From: Roseovarius faecimaris
Lineage (GTDB): Bacteria > Pseudomonadota > Alphaproteobacteria > Rhodobacterales > Rhodobacteraceae
Reading direction: 5' to 3'
Length of the DNA stretch: 64,000 nt
NCBI RefSeq assembly: GCF_009762325.1
Contig: NZ_CP034348.1
Location: 1,618,501-1,682,500, forward strand
Shown here: positions 23,193-32,611 of the stretch, one piece after another
How the letters are laid out: the number at the start of each line of letters is the position of its first letter
Numbering within the stretch: position 1 is the first letter of the stretch
Made by a program: the position numbers and the translations under genes
The notes under the pieces: generated by a model
The model's database searches: none
The model's input: the letters and a program-made list of their open reading frames with translations, nothing else
What the model was told of the DNA's origin: nothing

Positions 23193-25076
23193 TCACGTTT
23201 GAGCCGCCGGCGCAAATGCATTTTCTTCATGATCATCATGAACCCGGTCTGAACCGTCGCGCCTGATGGCGAGGGCAAGATCGGCGAGACCCAGCGCAAG
23301 GGCCGGGCCATGCGGGGCCATGGCGTAAAGCGGTTGCAGGCGCGGGGCGAAGCAGCTTTTGAAGCGCGCAAGCCCTTCGGCATTGCCGGGCCGCGTAAGC
23401 CGCAGCGCGAGGCGGCGCAGGGGGCTGTCATCCGGGCCCGCGCGACAGGGCAGCGCCGCAAGAGAGAAGCGCCGATACCCCGCCGCGGCCGCCTGGGAAA
23501 TCGCGGTCTGTATCATCAGGTGCACCGTGCCATTCGGTGCTGACGCTCTTGTGCGCATCAGATCGAGACAGACCTCCTGGGCATTGGCGTGAAGGCTGAT
23601 AAATCCAACAATTTCATCCCCATGCCGGGCGATATAAATGTGGTGATCGCGCAGATACCCCGGGCAGAACCGGCCCATGGACAGCCCGCGAGCCGCACCA
23701 TTTTCTGCCTGCCATTCGGCGTCGATCCGGCGCAATTCCGGGCGCTGCGGTTCGGTACATCGGGCCACGCAGATCCCGGCTTTTTCGGCCTGCCGCAGTT
23801 TGCGGCGCAACTGCCGAAAGGCAGGTCCGGAGGGGTCGAACCGCAGCGGGTCTATCACCGCCTCATCGGCGATGTGCAAAACGGACCAGCCGAGTTTCCG
23901 CCCGTGCAGCGCCATCCCGGCGCTACATTTGTAGACCAGGGGCCAGCGGTTTTCGCGTTGGGCCTGAGCGGCAAGGGCGGGCAGCATGGCGCGGCTTTTC
24001 CCGCGCAGGGGATCAAACAGCGCCGTGACGGTTTGCGGCAGCGTAAGTACGGCAAGTTCAGCCCCGCCGAAGCTCAGCGAGCGGGCCCCGTTCTGACGGC
24101 AAACCCCCAGCTCGGCGCGCGGGGCTTCATGCAAGGCCGCGTCGCTCAGCGGGCGCAAACCATCCTGCGCGCGGGGCGGGTGCCTTAGCGGCACCGCAAG
24201 AAAGCGAATGGCCAGAAGTGCCGGGAGCGCATAATAGATCAGCCGGAACGCCACGATCCCGGCCAGCAGCTCTGCCTCGGGCACTGCAGGCAGGCAGGTC
24301 AGCAGCACCAGTTCAAATGGCCCGACCCCGCCCGGCGTCCCGGTGAAGAGCGCCGCGCATAGCGACAGCAGATAGGCCATATACACCACCGGCCAGGCCA
24401 GGGCACTGCCCGTGGGCAACAGCAGATAGAGCGCCGTCGCGGCCGCCGCTGTATCCAGTGCCGAGAACAGCATCATCCACAGAGCGGCACGCAGCGGCGG
24501 GGCCGCTATCCGATGCTTCAGGAGTGTTGTTTCAGGATAAAGAATGCCCAGTATAATACAGATAAATATGATAAAAATAACAACGGCTGCAAGTGGCGTC
24601 GGCGCCAAAGGCGACGGCGCGACAAAGGCCATGATCGCCACCAGCGCCAGCAGGCAAATCAGGAAGCTGACCGCGACGCCAAACGCGATCTTGGTGGCCT
24701 GTGCGGGGCTCAGCCCGGGCAGGATACGCCAGCGCACCAACGCCCCGGTCAGCACCCCCATGCCCAGAACCTGAGCGATGGCAATGGAAGAGGCCCCGCT
24801 GAGCACAGCGTCACCATCGCGCGTGCCGGTGCCGATCATGCGATGAAAGATCACGTCGTAGCGTCCCAGCGCCCAAAAGCTGAGCGCGGTCGCCGCAAGC
24901 GCTCCAATCCACTGCGGCAGGGGCAGGGTGGCCTGTGCCGGACCGATGCCTGCCAGGCTGCTCCGCTCCATCTGCCGGGACAGGAGCCAGAGACAGCCCG
25001 CGCCGATCAGCAGCGGCACCAACAGACGGGCAAGCGGCCTGGCCCGCGCCAGACCAATCACAACCAGATTGCGCAA
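23193..25076 (-). CDS. MprF-like phosphatidylglycerol aminoacyltransferase
   Basis: 627 residues from a TTG at 25076 with a GAAGGGGA site. The N-terminal ~300 residues hold about eight membrane segments of the MprF flippase/synthase region (TGTPGGVGPFELVLL is the family hallmark). The C-terminal ~300 residues are the DUF2156 acetyltransferase-fold catalytic domain (WPLVYKCSAGMALHGRKLGW, IVGFISLHANAQEVCLDLMR). It would transfer Lys or another amino acid from tRNA to phosphatidylglycerol, reducing the surface charge. It is shorter than staphylococcal MprF (about 840 residues) and lacks several N-terminal helices. Amino-acid specificity is not visible. Confidence 0.8.
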   Translation of the reverse strand: MRNLVVIGLARARPLARLLVPLLIGAGCLWLLSRQMERSSLAGIGPAQATLPLPQWIGALAATALSFWALGRYDVIFHRMIGTGTRDGDAVLSGASSIAIAQVLGMGVLTGALVRWRILPGLSPAQATKIAFGVAVSFLICLLALVAIMAFVAPSPLAPTPLAAVVIFIIFICIILGILYPETTLLKHRIAAPPLRAALWMMLFSALDTAAAATALYLLLPTGSALAWPVVYMAYLLSLCAALFTGTPGGVGPFELVLLTCLPAVPEAELLAGIVAFRLIYYALPALLAIRFLAVPLRHPPRAQDGLRPLSDAALHEAPRAELGVCRQNGARSLSFGGAELAVLTLPQTVTALFDPLRGKSRAMLPALAAQAQRENRWPLVYKCSAGMALHGRKLGWSVLHIADEAVIDPLRFDPSGPAFRQLRRKLRQAEKAGICVARCTEPQRPELRRIDAEWQAENGAARGLSMGRFCPGYLRDHHIYIARHGDEIVGFISLHANAQEVCLDLMRTRASAPNGTVHLMIQTAISQAAAAGYRRFSLAALPCRAGPDDSPLRRLALRLTRPGNAEGLARFKSCFAPRLQPLYAMAPHGPALALGLADLALAIRRDGSDRVHDDHEENAFAPAAQT

Positions 25077-25158
25077 GTGAATCCCCTTCGCCTGACCCCG
25101 TGGGCAAGCCTATGGGGAATGGATTAGCGAAGGCTTAAGAGGCACCGGTTCCAAAAGA

Positions 25159-25185
25159 AAAACGCGGCATATCGTGCCGCGTTTT
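25159..25185 (-). terminator. terminator after the zeta-subunit gene
   Basis: AAAACGCGGCA/TGCCGCGTTTT, an 11-bp perfect stem with a 5-base loop, followed on the minus strand by TTTTTCTTTT overlap. A strong intrinsic terminator between DUF1476 and the MprF-like gene. Confidence 0.85.
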
Positions 25186-25214
25186 CCCAAGATCCTGCCA
25201 GTCAGGGTGTGCGG

Positions 25215-25532
25215 TCAGTCCGCCTCGTTCATCACCTGTTCCTTGGCGATGGCGCTCAACTCGGTCATTTTGTTGCGGACCGTATCGGCATCGGCCAGAT
25301 CGCCCAGATCGCCCGCCACCTTGCGCACGACATCCTCGTGGCCGGCTTCCTCGAAATCGGCAATGATGACTTCCTTGGCATAGGCGTTTGCGGCCTCGCC
25401 GGTCTTGCCCATCAGCTCAGCGGCCCAGAGACCCAGGAGCTTGTTGGTGCGCGCAGCCGCTTTGAACTGCATTTCCTCGTCATGGGCGTATTTGTTTTCA
25501 AAGGCGCTTTCGCGATCGTCAAAGGTGCTCAT
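25215..25532 (-). CDS. ATP synthase F1 inhibitor zeta subunit (DUF1476)
   Basis: 105 residues from the ATG at 25532 (AGGGGA site); a longer frame upstream reads as non-coding. It begins MSTFDDRESAFENKYAHDEE, the hallmark of DUF1476, and continues with KLLGLWAAELMG and YAKEVIIADFEE. In Paracoccus this small helical protein is the zeta inhibitor, which blocks ATP hydrolysis by F1 through its N-terminus. It is confined to alphaproteobacteria and supports the taxonomic placement. It is divergent from purC with a gap of about 160 bp. Confidence 0.92.
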   Translation of the reverse strand: MSTFDDRESAFENKYAHDEEMQFKAAARTNKLLGLWAAELMGKTGEAANAYAKEVIIADFEEAGHEDVVRKVAGDLGDLADADTVRNKMTELSAIAKEQVMNEAD

Positions 25533-25693
25533 CGGCGTATCCCCTGGGCCTGCGTTTCGGTTCCAGTCAGATATGCAATCCCGCGCGCGGCTGCGCAAGG
25601 GGCTTCGCGCCATCTTGCGGCAATCGGCCCCTTGCACTATGAGGGCGGCAACGGCGCGCGGGATGGCCCCGGCGCTTTGACCGGAGTGCACCC

Positions 25694-26455
25694 GTGACAC
25701 GACGCAAGAAGATTTACGAAGGCAAGGCCAAGACCCTCTATGAAGGCCCCGAGCCGGGCACGATCATCCAGTATTTCAAGGATGACGCCACCGCCTTCAA
25801 CGCCGAAAAAAAGGCGGTGATCGAAGGCAAAGGCGTGCTGAACAACATGCTCAGCGAATATTTCATGACCGGGCTGAACAATATCGGGGTGCCGACGCAT
25901 TTCCTGAAACGGCTGAATATGCGCGAGCAACTGGTTCGCTCGGTCGAGATCGTGCCGCTGGAAGTGATCGTGCGCAACTTTGCCGCAGGCACGATGGCCA
26001 AGCGTCTCGGGCTGGAAGAGGGCACGCAACTGCCACGTCCGATCGTTGAATATTGCCTCAAAGATGACAAGCTGGGCGATCCGCTGGTCACCGAAGAGCA
26101 TATCGCCGCCTTCGGCTGGGCCAGCCAGCAGGACATGGACGATATCCTGAGCCTGGCACTCCGGGTCAATGATTTCCTGTCGGGGATCATGTTCGGCGTG
26201 GGCATCCGCCTCATCGACTTCAAGATCGAGATCGGCCGCATCTATGAGGGCGATTTCATGCGCCTGATCGTGGCGGACGAAATCAGCCCCGACAGCTGCC
26301 GGCTGTGGGATATCGAGACCGGTCAGAAGCTTGACAAGGATGTGTTCCGCCGCGATCTGGGCAGCCTGACGGATGCCTACACCGAAGTTGCCAAGCGCCT
26401 TGGCGTGCTGCCCAAGGGGGCAACGCCCATGACCCGCCCGACACTGATCAACTAA
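25694..26455 (+). CDS. purC: SAICAR synthetase
   Basis: 253 residues starting at a GTG (GGAG site 9 bp upstream). It ligates Asp to CAIR with ATP. Family hallmarks: [13 protein letters not shown] at the N-terminus, [43 protein letters not shown] and [14 protein letters not shown]. Full length. It opens a purC-purS-(alcohol dehydrogenase)-purQ run on the plus strand. Confidence 0.97.
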   Translation: MTRRKKIYEGKAKTLYEGPEPGTIIQYFKDDATAFNAEKKAVIEGKGVLNNMLSEYFMTGLNNIGVPTHFLKRLNMREQLVRSVEIVPLEVIVRNFAAGTMAKRLGLEEGTQLPRPIVEYCLKDDKLGDPLVTEEHIAAFGWASQQDMDDILSLALRVNDFLSGIMFGVGIRLIDFKIEIGRIYEGDFMRLIVADEISPDSCRLWDIETGQKLDKDVFRRDLGSLTDAYTEVAKRLGVLPKGATPMTRPTLIN

Positions 26456-26471
26456 GCCCGGAGAGAGCCCT

Positions 26472-26702
26472 ATGAAAGCCCGCGTTCATGTCATGCTGAA
26501 AAACGGAGTGCTCGACCCGCAGGGCGAGGCGGTGCGCCATGCGTTGGGCCAGCTTGGCTTTGACGGGGTCGAGAGCGTGCGCCAGGGCAAGGTGATCGAG
26601 CTGGATCTGGCCGATGGCACCTCTGAGGACACCGTGCGCGAGATGTGCGAGAAGCTGCTGGCGAATACGGTGATCGAAAGCTACTCGGTGGAGATGGGCT
26701 AA
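26472..26702 (+). CDS. purS: FGAM synthetase PurS subunit
   Basis: 76 residues, the normal size. It reads MKARVHVMLKNGVLDPQGEA, with VRQGKVIELDLADG and CEKLLANTVIESYSVEM. PurS is the small subunit that bridges PurQ (glutaminase) and PurL (synthetase) in the split FGAM synthetase. GGAGAG lies before the ATG. It is 16 bp from purC; the next gene starts 3 bp after its stop. Confidence 0.96.
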   Translation: MKARVHVMLKNGVLDPQGEAVRHALGQLGFDGVESVRQGKVIELDLADGTSEDTVREMCEKLLANTVIESYSVEMG

Positions 26703-26705
26703 GCC

Positions 26706-27749
26706 ATGCGCGCGGCACAGCTCACCGGCTGGCGCGCGCCCCTGAACATCACAACCTTGCCTGACCCAAGCCCGCCCGAAGGTGGGGTTGTCTTGCGCGT
26801 GCTGGCCTGTGGCATCTGCCGGTCCGACTGGCATGCCTGGACAGGCGCGGACCCGGATGTGCAACTGCCGATGATCCCGGGTCATGAATATTGCGGCGAG
26901 GTGGTGGCCGTGGGCCAGGGCGTGACCCGCTGGCAGGTCGGCGATCGGGTGATTGCCCCCTTTATCCTTGCCTGCGGCGGCTGTCCGGATTGCGCCGCAG
27001 GGCATCAGACGATTTGCACCGACCAGGTTGTGCCGGGCTTCACCTGTGACGGTGCCTTTGCCGAACTGATCGCCGTGGCGCATGCGGATGCGAATTTAAC
27101 ACGCCTTCCCAATGGTTTGCTGCCCGAAGTTGCAGCAGCGCTTGGCTGTCGCGTGACAACCGCCTGGCAGGCGCTGGTGGGTCGTGCGCAGGTGCAGCCG
27201 GGCGAGTGGCTGGCCGTGTTTGGCGGGGGTGGGGTTGGGATATCGACGCTGCTTCTGGGCCGGGCGCTTGGTGCGCGGGTCGTGGTGGTCGACGTGGTGC
27301 AGGACAAGCTTGACTATGCCACCTCTCTTGGGGCCGATGCCGTGGTGAATGCCGCCCGGACCGGGGCCACGGACGCCGTGCGCGAGATCACCCAAGGCGG
27401 CGCGCATGTCGCCATCGAGGCGCTGGGGATCGAGACCACCACCGTGGCGGCCATGCGCAGCCTGCGCAAACTGGGCCGGATGGTGCAGATCGGCATGCCC
27501 GCGGGCGAGCATGTGACGATGAACCTGCCTATGGATGCGCTCTATTCCGGGCAGCTCAGTATTCACGGAACGCGCGGCATGCCAAGCTGGCGCTACCCCG
27601 ATCTGCTCAATCTTATCGCCGGGGGCCATGTGGACCTTGCGCCGCTGGTGACCCGCAGGGTATCTCTCACCCAGGCCAGTGACGAGCTGGCCGCGTTCGA
27701 TCATCCCGCGCCGCCGGGCGTGGCCGTTATCACCGATTTTGCAACCTAA
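26706..27749 (+). CDS. zinc-dependent alcohol dehydrogenase family protein
   Basis: 347 residues. Medium-chain dehydrogenase: catalytic zinc ligands in ACGICRSDWHAW and PGHEYCGEV, four-Cys structural zinc loop CGGCPDCAAGHQTIC, Rossmann loop VFGGGGVGISTLL, and the Asp of VVVDVV, which suggests preference for NAD. The substrate is not evident. It sits in the purine operon between purS and purQ with gaps of 3 and 12 bp, so it is co-transcribed with them. It could be a formaldehyde- or alcohol-handling enzyme carried there by chance, since no purine step needs it. Confidence 0.88.
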   Translation: MRAAQLTGWRAPLNITTLPDPSPPEGGVVLRVLACGICRSDWHAWTGADPDVQLPMIPGHEYCGEVVAVGQGVTRWQVGDRVIAPFILACGGCPDCAAGHQTICTDQVVPGFTCDGAFAELIAVAHADANLTRLPNGLLPEVAAALGCRVTTAWQALVGRAQVQPGEWLAVFGGGGVGISTLLLGRALGARVVVVDVVQDKLDYATSLGADAVVNAARTGATDAVREITQGGAHVAIEALGIETTTVAAMRSLRKLGRMVQIGMPAGEHVTMNLPMDALYSGQLSIHGTRGMPSWRYPDLLNLIAGGHVDLAPLVTRRVSLTQASDELAAFDHPAPPGVAVITDFAT

Positions 27750-27761
27750 GGATCTGATCCC

Positions 27762-28430
27762 ATGCATGCTGCCGTCATCACCTTTCCCGGATCGAATTGT
27801 GACCGTGATCTCGCCGTCGCGCTGGAGCGTGCAGGGGCGAAGGTATCGATGGTCTGGCACAAGGATCAGGACCTGCCGCAGGGGGTGGACCTGATCGGCA
27901 TTCCAGGCGGCTTCTCCTTTGGCGATTACCTGCGCTGCGGGGCGATTGCGGCCAACTCGCCGATCTGCCGCTCGGTCAAGGCACATGCAGAGAAGGGTGG
28001 TTATGTGTTCGGCGTCTGCAACGGGTTTCAGGTGCTCACCGAAACGGGGCTTCTGCCCGGGGTGCTTCTGCGCAATGCGGGTCTGAAATATATCTGCAAG
28101 AACATTGGCTTGCGGGTTGAAACCACCGACAGCATCTTTACCTCCGGCTACAAGAAAGGCCAGGAGATCACCGTGCCGATCGCCCATCATGACGGCAATT
28201 ACCATGTCGATGCCGAAACGCTGGCGCGGCTTCAGGGCGACGACCGGATCGCCTTTACCTATACGGACAACCCGAACGGCTCGATGCAAGACATCGCAGG
28301 GGTTCTGTCGTCCAACCGGCGGGTGTTGGGGATGATGCCGCACCCCGAGCGTCGCGCCGAAGCCGCCCATGGCGGCACCGACGGTGCGGCGATGTTCGCC
28401 AGCATGGTGGGGGCTCTGGTGCAGGCCTGA
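27762..28430 (+). CDS. purQ: FGAM synthetase PurQ (glutaminase) subunit
   Basis: 222 residues, class I glutamine amidotransferase. Start MHAAVITFPGSNCDRDLA; nucleophile Cys in FGVCNGFQVL; His and Glu of the triad in MMPHPERR. PurQ provides ammonia to PurL for conversion of FGAR to FGAM. It is preceded by AAGGATCTGATCCC and follows the dehydrogenase by 12 bp. PurL itself is not in the window. Confidence 0.97.
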   Translation: MHAAVITFPGSNCDRDLAVALERAGAKVSMVWHKDQDLPQGVDLIGIPGGFSFGDYLRCGAIAANSPICRSVKAHAEKGGYVFGVCNGFQVLTETGLLPGVLLRNAGLKYICKNIGLRVETTDSIFTSGYKKGQEITVPIAHHDGNYHVDAETLARLQGDDRIAFTYTDNPNGSMQDIAGVLSSNRRVLGMMPHPERRAEAAHGGTDGAAMFASMVGALVQA

Positions 28431-28466
28431 CTTGAGCCGCACGCCCCTTAGGCGTAGCTTGTTGCC

Positions 28467-30227
28467 ATGAGCGACGCGCCGATCTCTCAACCGGTCAAAC
28501 GGATGCGCACGACGGGCTGGCGATCCCGCGCGGCGCTGCTTTTGCTGGTTGTGCTGGCGATTGCGGTCGTGTCGGTGACCAACCGCCTGCTGACCGACCG
28601 TTTCACCGAGAACACCCGCAACCGGGCCGAGCTTCGGCTGGCGCTCTATAGCGGGAACCTGCTGTCGGAATTGCGCCAGAACGCGATTGTGCCGCAGCTT
28701 CTGGCGCGTGACCCGGCGCTGATCTCGGCGCTGAACTCCGGCGATTATGCGCAATCCACGGCGCGGCTCATCTCTTTTCTGGACGAGATCGGGGCAAAGG
28801 CGCTGACGCTTCTGGACAATGACGGGCGTGCCGTGGCGTCGACCGAGCGCAATCTGCTGGGCCTGAATCACCGGCAATCTCCCTATTATGTCGATGCAAC
28901 CCGTTCGGTTGACACGATTTTCAGCGTCCTGCCCGATGAGACAACCAATTACCGGTTCTTCTACTCACGGCGAATCGAAAGTCAGAACCAGCTTGTCGGC
29001 GTGATCGTCGTCGAGATCGATCTGAAGAAATATGAACGCGCCTGGGCCGGCATTTCCGACGCCGTGCTGGTGACCGACAGCGAAGGCACGATCATTCTGG
29101 CCACCGAGCCGCGGTGGCGCGGCCTGAAGGAAGCCGAGGCGCTGGCGCGTGAACCCGTGACCTCGGCCATTCGCCGCGCGATCCAGGCCACCGCCGACTG
29201 GACGATGGTGCCAGCAGATGCCTATCTCGAAGGCGAGGCGGTGATGCGGGTGGAGGGGCGCGTGGCCTTCCGGGGCTGGCGGATCGCGTCCTTCACCACC
29301 TATGCCAGCGTGCGCGAGAAAGTGAACGGTGTCCTGGCGCTCGAAATCATGGTCTTCGCGATTCTGCTGGCACTGGCATTCTATTTTCTGAGTCGCAAAA
29401 CGGCGTTTCGCATGGCCGTCTTTCAGCGGGAATCGGCAGAGCTTCGCGCATTGAACGCGCGCCTCCAGCGGGAAATCGCCGAGCGCCGCCGCGTGCAGGA
29501 AAACCTCGCCGTGGCCGAACAGACGCTGGCGCAAAGCTCCAAACTGGCCGCTCTGGGCGAGATGTCGGCGGCGGTCAGTCATGAACTGAACCAGCCGCTT
29601 GCCGCGATGAAAACCTACCTCGCGGGCGCCCGGCTTCTGCTGCAGCGCAACCGCCCCGAAGAGGCGGTGGGATCGTTCCAGCGGATCGACGATCTGATCG
29701 AGCGGATGGGGGCGATCACCAAGCAGCTCAAATCTTACGCGCGCCAGAGCGGACAGACGCTTACGCCTGTAAATATGGGCGATGCGCTGTCTTCGGCGCT
29801 TGCGATGATGGAGCCGCAGCTGCGCCAGCGGAAGGTTCAGATCAGCCGGGCGATCCCCAATCATCCGGTGTTGGTGATGGGGGACCGGGTGCGGATCGAA
29901 CAGGTGATGATCAACCTGCTGCGCAATGCGCTCGACGCGACCCGGACAGTGCCCGATGCCAGGATCGAGATCCTGCTCGCAGCGGGCGAGACGGCGGTGC
30001 TGACCGTGCGCGACAATGGTCATGGGATCGAGGATCTGGAGAACCTCTTTGAGCCCTTCTACACCACCAAACAGCCCGGCGACGGGGTTGGGCTGGGTCT
30101 TGCGATCTCCTCGGGGATCGTCAACGACTTGGGCGGACGCCTGACGGCACGAAATGCCACGGGCGGGGGGGCTGTATTTGAAATGCAGCTTCCTATCTTA
30201 CCGGAAGAAACCAGAGCTGCGGAGTGA
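28467..30227 (+). CDS. dctB: DctB-type sensor histidine kinase
   Basis: 586 residues. First membrane segment about 22-42, a periplasmic double-PAS (dCache-like) domain to about 285 containing RFFYSRRIESQNQLVGVIV, second membrane segment about 290-312, a coiled-coil linker (ALNARLQREIAERRRVQENL), HisKA with AAVSHELNQPLAAMKTYL, N box INLLRNALDA, G1 VRDNGHGIED and G2 GVGLGLAIS. This is the C4-dicarboxylate sensor architecture. It is followed 7 bp later by its likely regulator. The ligand is inferred from family only; no dctPQM genes adjoin. Confidence 0.85.
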   Translation: MSDAPISQPVKRMRTTGWRSRAALLLLVVLAIAVVSVTNRLLTDRFTENTRNRAELRLALYSGNLLSELRQNAIVPQLLARDPALISALNSGDYAQSTARLISFLDEIGAKALTLLDNDGRAVASTERNLLGLNHRQSPYYVDATRSVDTIFSVLPDETTNYRFFYSRRIESQNQLVGVIVVEIDLKKYERAWAGISDAVLVTDSEGTIILATEPRWRGLKEAEALAREPVTSAIRRAIQATADWTMVPADAYLEGEAVMRVEGRVAFRGWRIASFTTYASVREKVNGVLALEIMVFAILLALAFYFLSRKTAFRMAVFQRESAELRALNARLQREIAERRRVQENLAVAEQTLAQSSKLAALGEMSAAVSHELNQPLAAMKTYLAGARLLLQRNRPEEAVGSFQRIDDLIERMGAITKQLKSYARQSGQTLTPVNMGDALSSALAMMEPQLRQRKVQISRAIPNHPVLVMGDRVRIEQVMINLLRNALDATRTVPDARIEILLAAGETAVLTVRDNGHGIEDLENLFEPFYTTKQPGDGVGLGLAISSGIVNDLGGRLTARNATGGGAVFEMQLPILPEETRAAE

Positions 30228-30234
30228 ACGAGCC

Positions 30235-31572
30235 ATGCCAGCCGCCATGAAGATTGCCATCGTCGACGATGAAAAGGATATGCGCCAGTCGATCAGCCAG
30301 TGGCTGGCGCTGTCGGGCTATGACACCGAGGCGTTTCCAAGCGCCGAGGAGGCGCTGAAGGGGATCGGTCCGGATTATCCCGGCATTGTGGTGACCGACA
30401 TCAAGATGCCCGGCATGGACGGAATGCAGTTCCTGAAAAAGCTGATGGGCAATGACAGTTCTCTGCCCGTGATCATGATCACCGGCCACGGCGATGTGCC
30501 CATGGCGGTCGAAGCGATGCGGATCGGGGCCTATGATTTCCTCGAAAAGCCGTTCAACCCGGACCGGATGAACGAATTGGCCAAGAAGGCCACGACGGCG
30601 CGCCGGATGACCCTCGACAGCCGGGCGCTGCGCCGCGAGCTCTCCGAAGGCGGGCAGCTGATGAAAAAGCTCATCGGCTCCAGCCCGGTGATGGAGCGGC
30701 TCAAGGAGGATATCCTCGATCTGGGTCAGGCCGACGGGCATGTGCTGATCGAAGGCGAGACCGGCACCGGCAAGACGTTGGTGGCTCATGCACTGCACGC
30801 GGTCGGCGCGCGCGCGGGCAAGAAATTCGTACTGGTAAGCTGCTCCGGCTTTGAAGAGGACGCGCTGATCAAGCGGCTCTTTGGCCCGATGCAGGTCGAT
30901 GACAGCCAGCTTCCCGCGGTCGAAGAGGCCCGCGGCGGCACGCTGGTGCTGGAGGATATCGAGGCGCTGAGCGATGCGGCCCAGGCAAAGCTCTTGAAAT
31001 TCATCAACGAAGAGGGCACGCCGCCCGAGACCCGCATCGTGGCGATCTGCAATATGCAGGAACAGGACCGGACCTGTGAGGACGCCCTGCGCGCCGATCT
31101 CTTCTATCGGCTGGCAAGCCTGCGCATCACCGTGCCACCGCTGCGCCAGCGCGGCGAGGATATCCTGACGCTGTTCACCCGTTTTGGCGAGGAATTTGCC
31201 GATGATTATGGCTGTGAGCCGCCCCAGGTGACGGCACAGGAAGCCGCCCAGCTTCTCCAGGCCCCGTGGCCCGGCAATGTGCGCCAGCTCTACAATGTGG
31301 CCGAACGCGCCGTGCTGCAGGAGCGCCGGGGCAGTGGCACCATCGCCTCGCTGCTGATGTCGGATCATCAGGACATGCAGCCGGTAATGACCACCGAAGG
31401 CAAGCCGCTGAAGGAATATGTCGAAGCCTTCGAGCGCATGCTGATCGACAACACCATGCGCCGCCACAAGGGCTCTATCGCTGCCGTGATGGAAGAGCTG
31501 TGCCTGCCGCGCCGGACGCTGAACGAGAAAATGGCGAAATACGGGCTTCAGCGCTCGGACTATCTTGGTTGA
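30235..31572 (+). CDS. dctD: DctD/NtrC-family response regulator lacking the GAFTGA loop
   Basis: 445 residues from the ATG at 30235. Receiver domain: IAIVDDEKDM, phospho-acceptor VVTDIKMPGMDG, Thr in MITGHGD and Lys in FLEKPF. AAA+ domain: Walker A EGETGTGKTLV; Walker B reads GGTLVLEDIEAL, with Glu-Asp where Asp-Glu is usual. Fis-type HTH at the end (IAAVMEELCLPRRTLNEKM). Between RLFG and GGTL there are only 16 residues and the sigma-54-contacting GAFTGA is absent, so it probably cannot remodel sigma-54 polymerase and may act like Rhodobacter NtrC on sigma-70 promoters. Pairs with the kinase upstream. Confidence 0.85.
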   Translation: MPAAMKIAIVDDEKDMRQSISQWLALSGYDTEAFPSAEEALKGIGPDYPGIVVTDIKMPGMDGMQFLKKLMGNDSSLPVIMITGHGDVPMAVEAMRIGAYDFLEKPFNPDRMNELAKKATTARRMTLDSRALRRELSEGGQLMKKLIGSSPVMERLKEDILDLGQADGHVLIEGETGTGKTLVAHALHAVGARAGKKFVLVSCSGFEEDALIKRLFGPMQVDDSQLPAVEEARGGTLVLEDIEALSDAAQAKLLKFINEEGTPPETRIVAICNMQEQDRTCEDALRADLFYRLASLRITVPPLRQRGEDILTLFTRFGEEFADDYGCEPPQVTAQEAAQLLQAPWPGNVRQLYNVAERAVLQERRGSGTIASLLMSDHQDMQPVMTTEGKPLKEYVEAFERMLIDNTMRRHKGSIAAVMEELCLPRRTLNEKMAKYGLQRSDYLG

Positions 31573-31783
31573 CGCGCGGGACTGGCAAGCGCGTGTCGCT
31601 TGTCACAGTAATTGTCCCTCTCGGTCGTCGCTTGTCTGGTGCTGGCCAACAACGTTCCTGTGTTTGCCCTTCGGCCGCCGCGGATGGCTGGGATTTGCTG
31701 CGCGCGACAGGTCAGCATGATCCCAAAGCCCGCCGCCATACGCTTTGGCTTTCAGGGGCTCGGATGATCTTTGGACATCTGAC

Positions 31784-32611
31784 ATGAACGGATCAGGTTA
31801 CGCCATTGCCTATCTGATCCTGTACGGAGGCTTTGCGCTTTTCGTTTTGGCGATGTTGCTGCTCGCCTGGGTGTTGATCCGAAAGGGCTACAAGATTTTG
31901 GGCTGTTTGGTGCTGGTCGGCCTGGTGGCCGCGGGCGTCATACCGGCGGCAAAAAGTCAGTGGCACGCCGCGCGGATCGGTGCGGCGGTACAGGCGGCTT
32001 CCTTTGTGCCGGAAACGCTCGATTTCGCGGGAAAACGGGTGATCTTTGTGGAGACCGAATCGACAATCTGCGGCAGGGATATTTGCGATTACGCGTTGCG
32101 CCACGGCGGTCTGGCCGAGGTGTATTGGGCGGCGGCCGATAATCTCAGAGCAGGGCATCCCGAGCTGTCCTGGCCGTTTCAGGCCATTGCAGCCGGAAGA
32201 GAGGTGCATCGCGTGGCGCTGACAGATCCCGAGATCAGCGATAGCGGGTTGGCCCTGCCTGATCCGGTCTCGCAGAGCACCGAGATCCCACAAGTCGATT
32301 ACACGGTGCTGACCGATGACAGTTTTTTAACCCTCGACTATGCCGAGGCCTTTGGCCTGCCCGAAGATCTGGCCCGCCACATCCGGTTTTCCTACATGGT
32401 TTTCGAGGGCTGGCCCGAGCCGGGTCAGACACCCATCCTGCGCTTGCTGACCGCGCAGTATTCGGTGGAGCCCTATTTTATTTGGCCGGTCTCAAGCCGT
32501 CACACCTATGATCCGCCCTTGTTCGTCCATCGCGACCGGCTGCGCAGCTGGTTCTGCGCGGCACCGATGAAAAGCGCATACTTCCCTGCCGAACAGTGCC
32601 AGGATAACTGA
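31784..32611 (+). CDS. membrane-anchored protein of unknown function
   Basis: 275 residues from the ATG at 31784. Two hydrophobic segments (about 6-30 and 38-58) are followed by a ~215-residue soluble part, probably periplasmic. It contains VIFVETESTICGRDICDYAL with two Cys five residues apart, VDYTVLTDDSFL, and two further Cys near the end (SWFCAAPM and EQCQDN), so disulfides are possible. I do not recognise the family. It stands alone between dctD and the long rne leader. Confidence 0.6.
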   Translation: MNGSGYAIAYLILYGGFALFVLAMLLLAWVLIRKGYKILGCLVLVGLVAAGVIPAAKSQWHAARIGAAVQAASFVPETLDFAGKRVIFVETESTICGRDICDYALRHGGLAEVYWAAADNLRAGHPELSWPFQAIAAGREVHRVALTDPEISDSGLALPDPVSQSTEIPQVDYTVLTDDSFLTLDYAEAFGLPEDLARHIRFSYMVFEGWPEPGQTPILRLLTAQYSVEPYFIWPVSSRHTYDPPLFVHRDRLRSWFCAAPMKSAYFPAEQCQDN

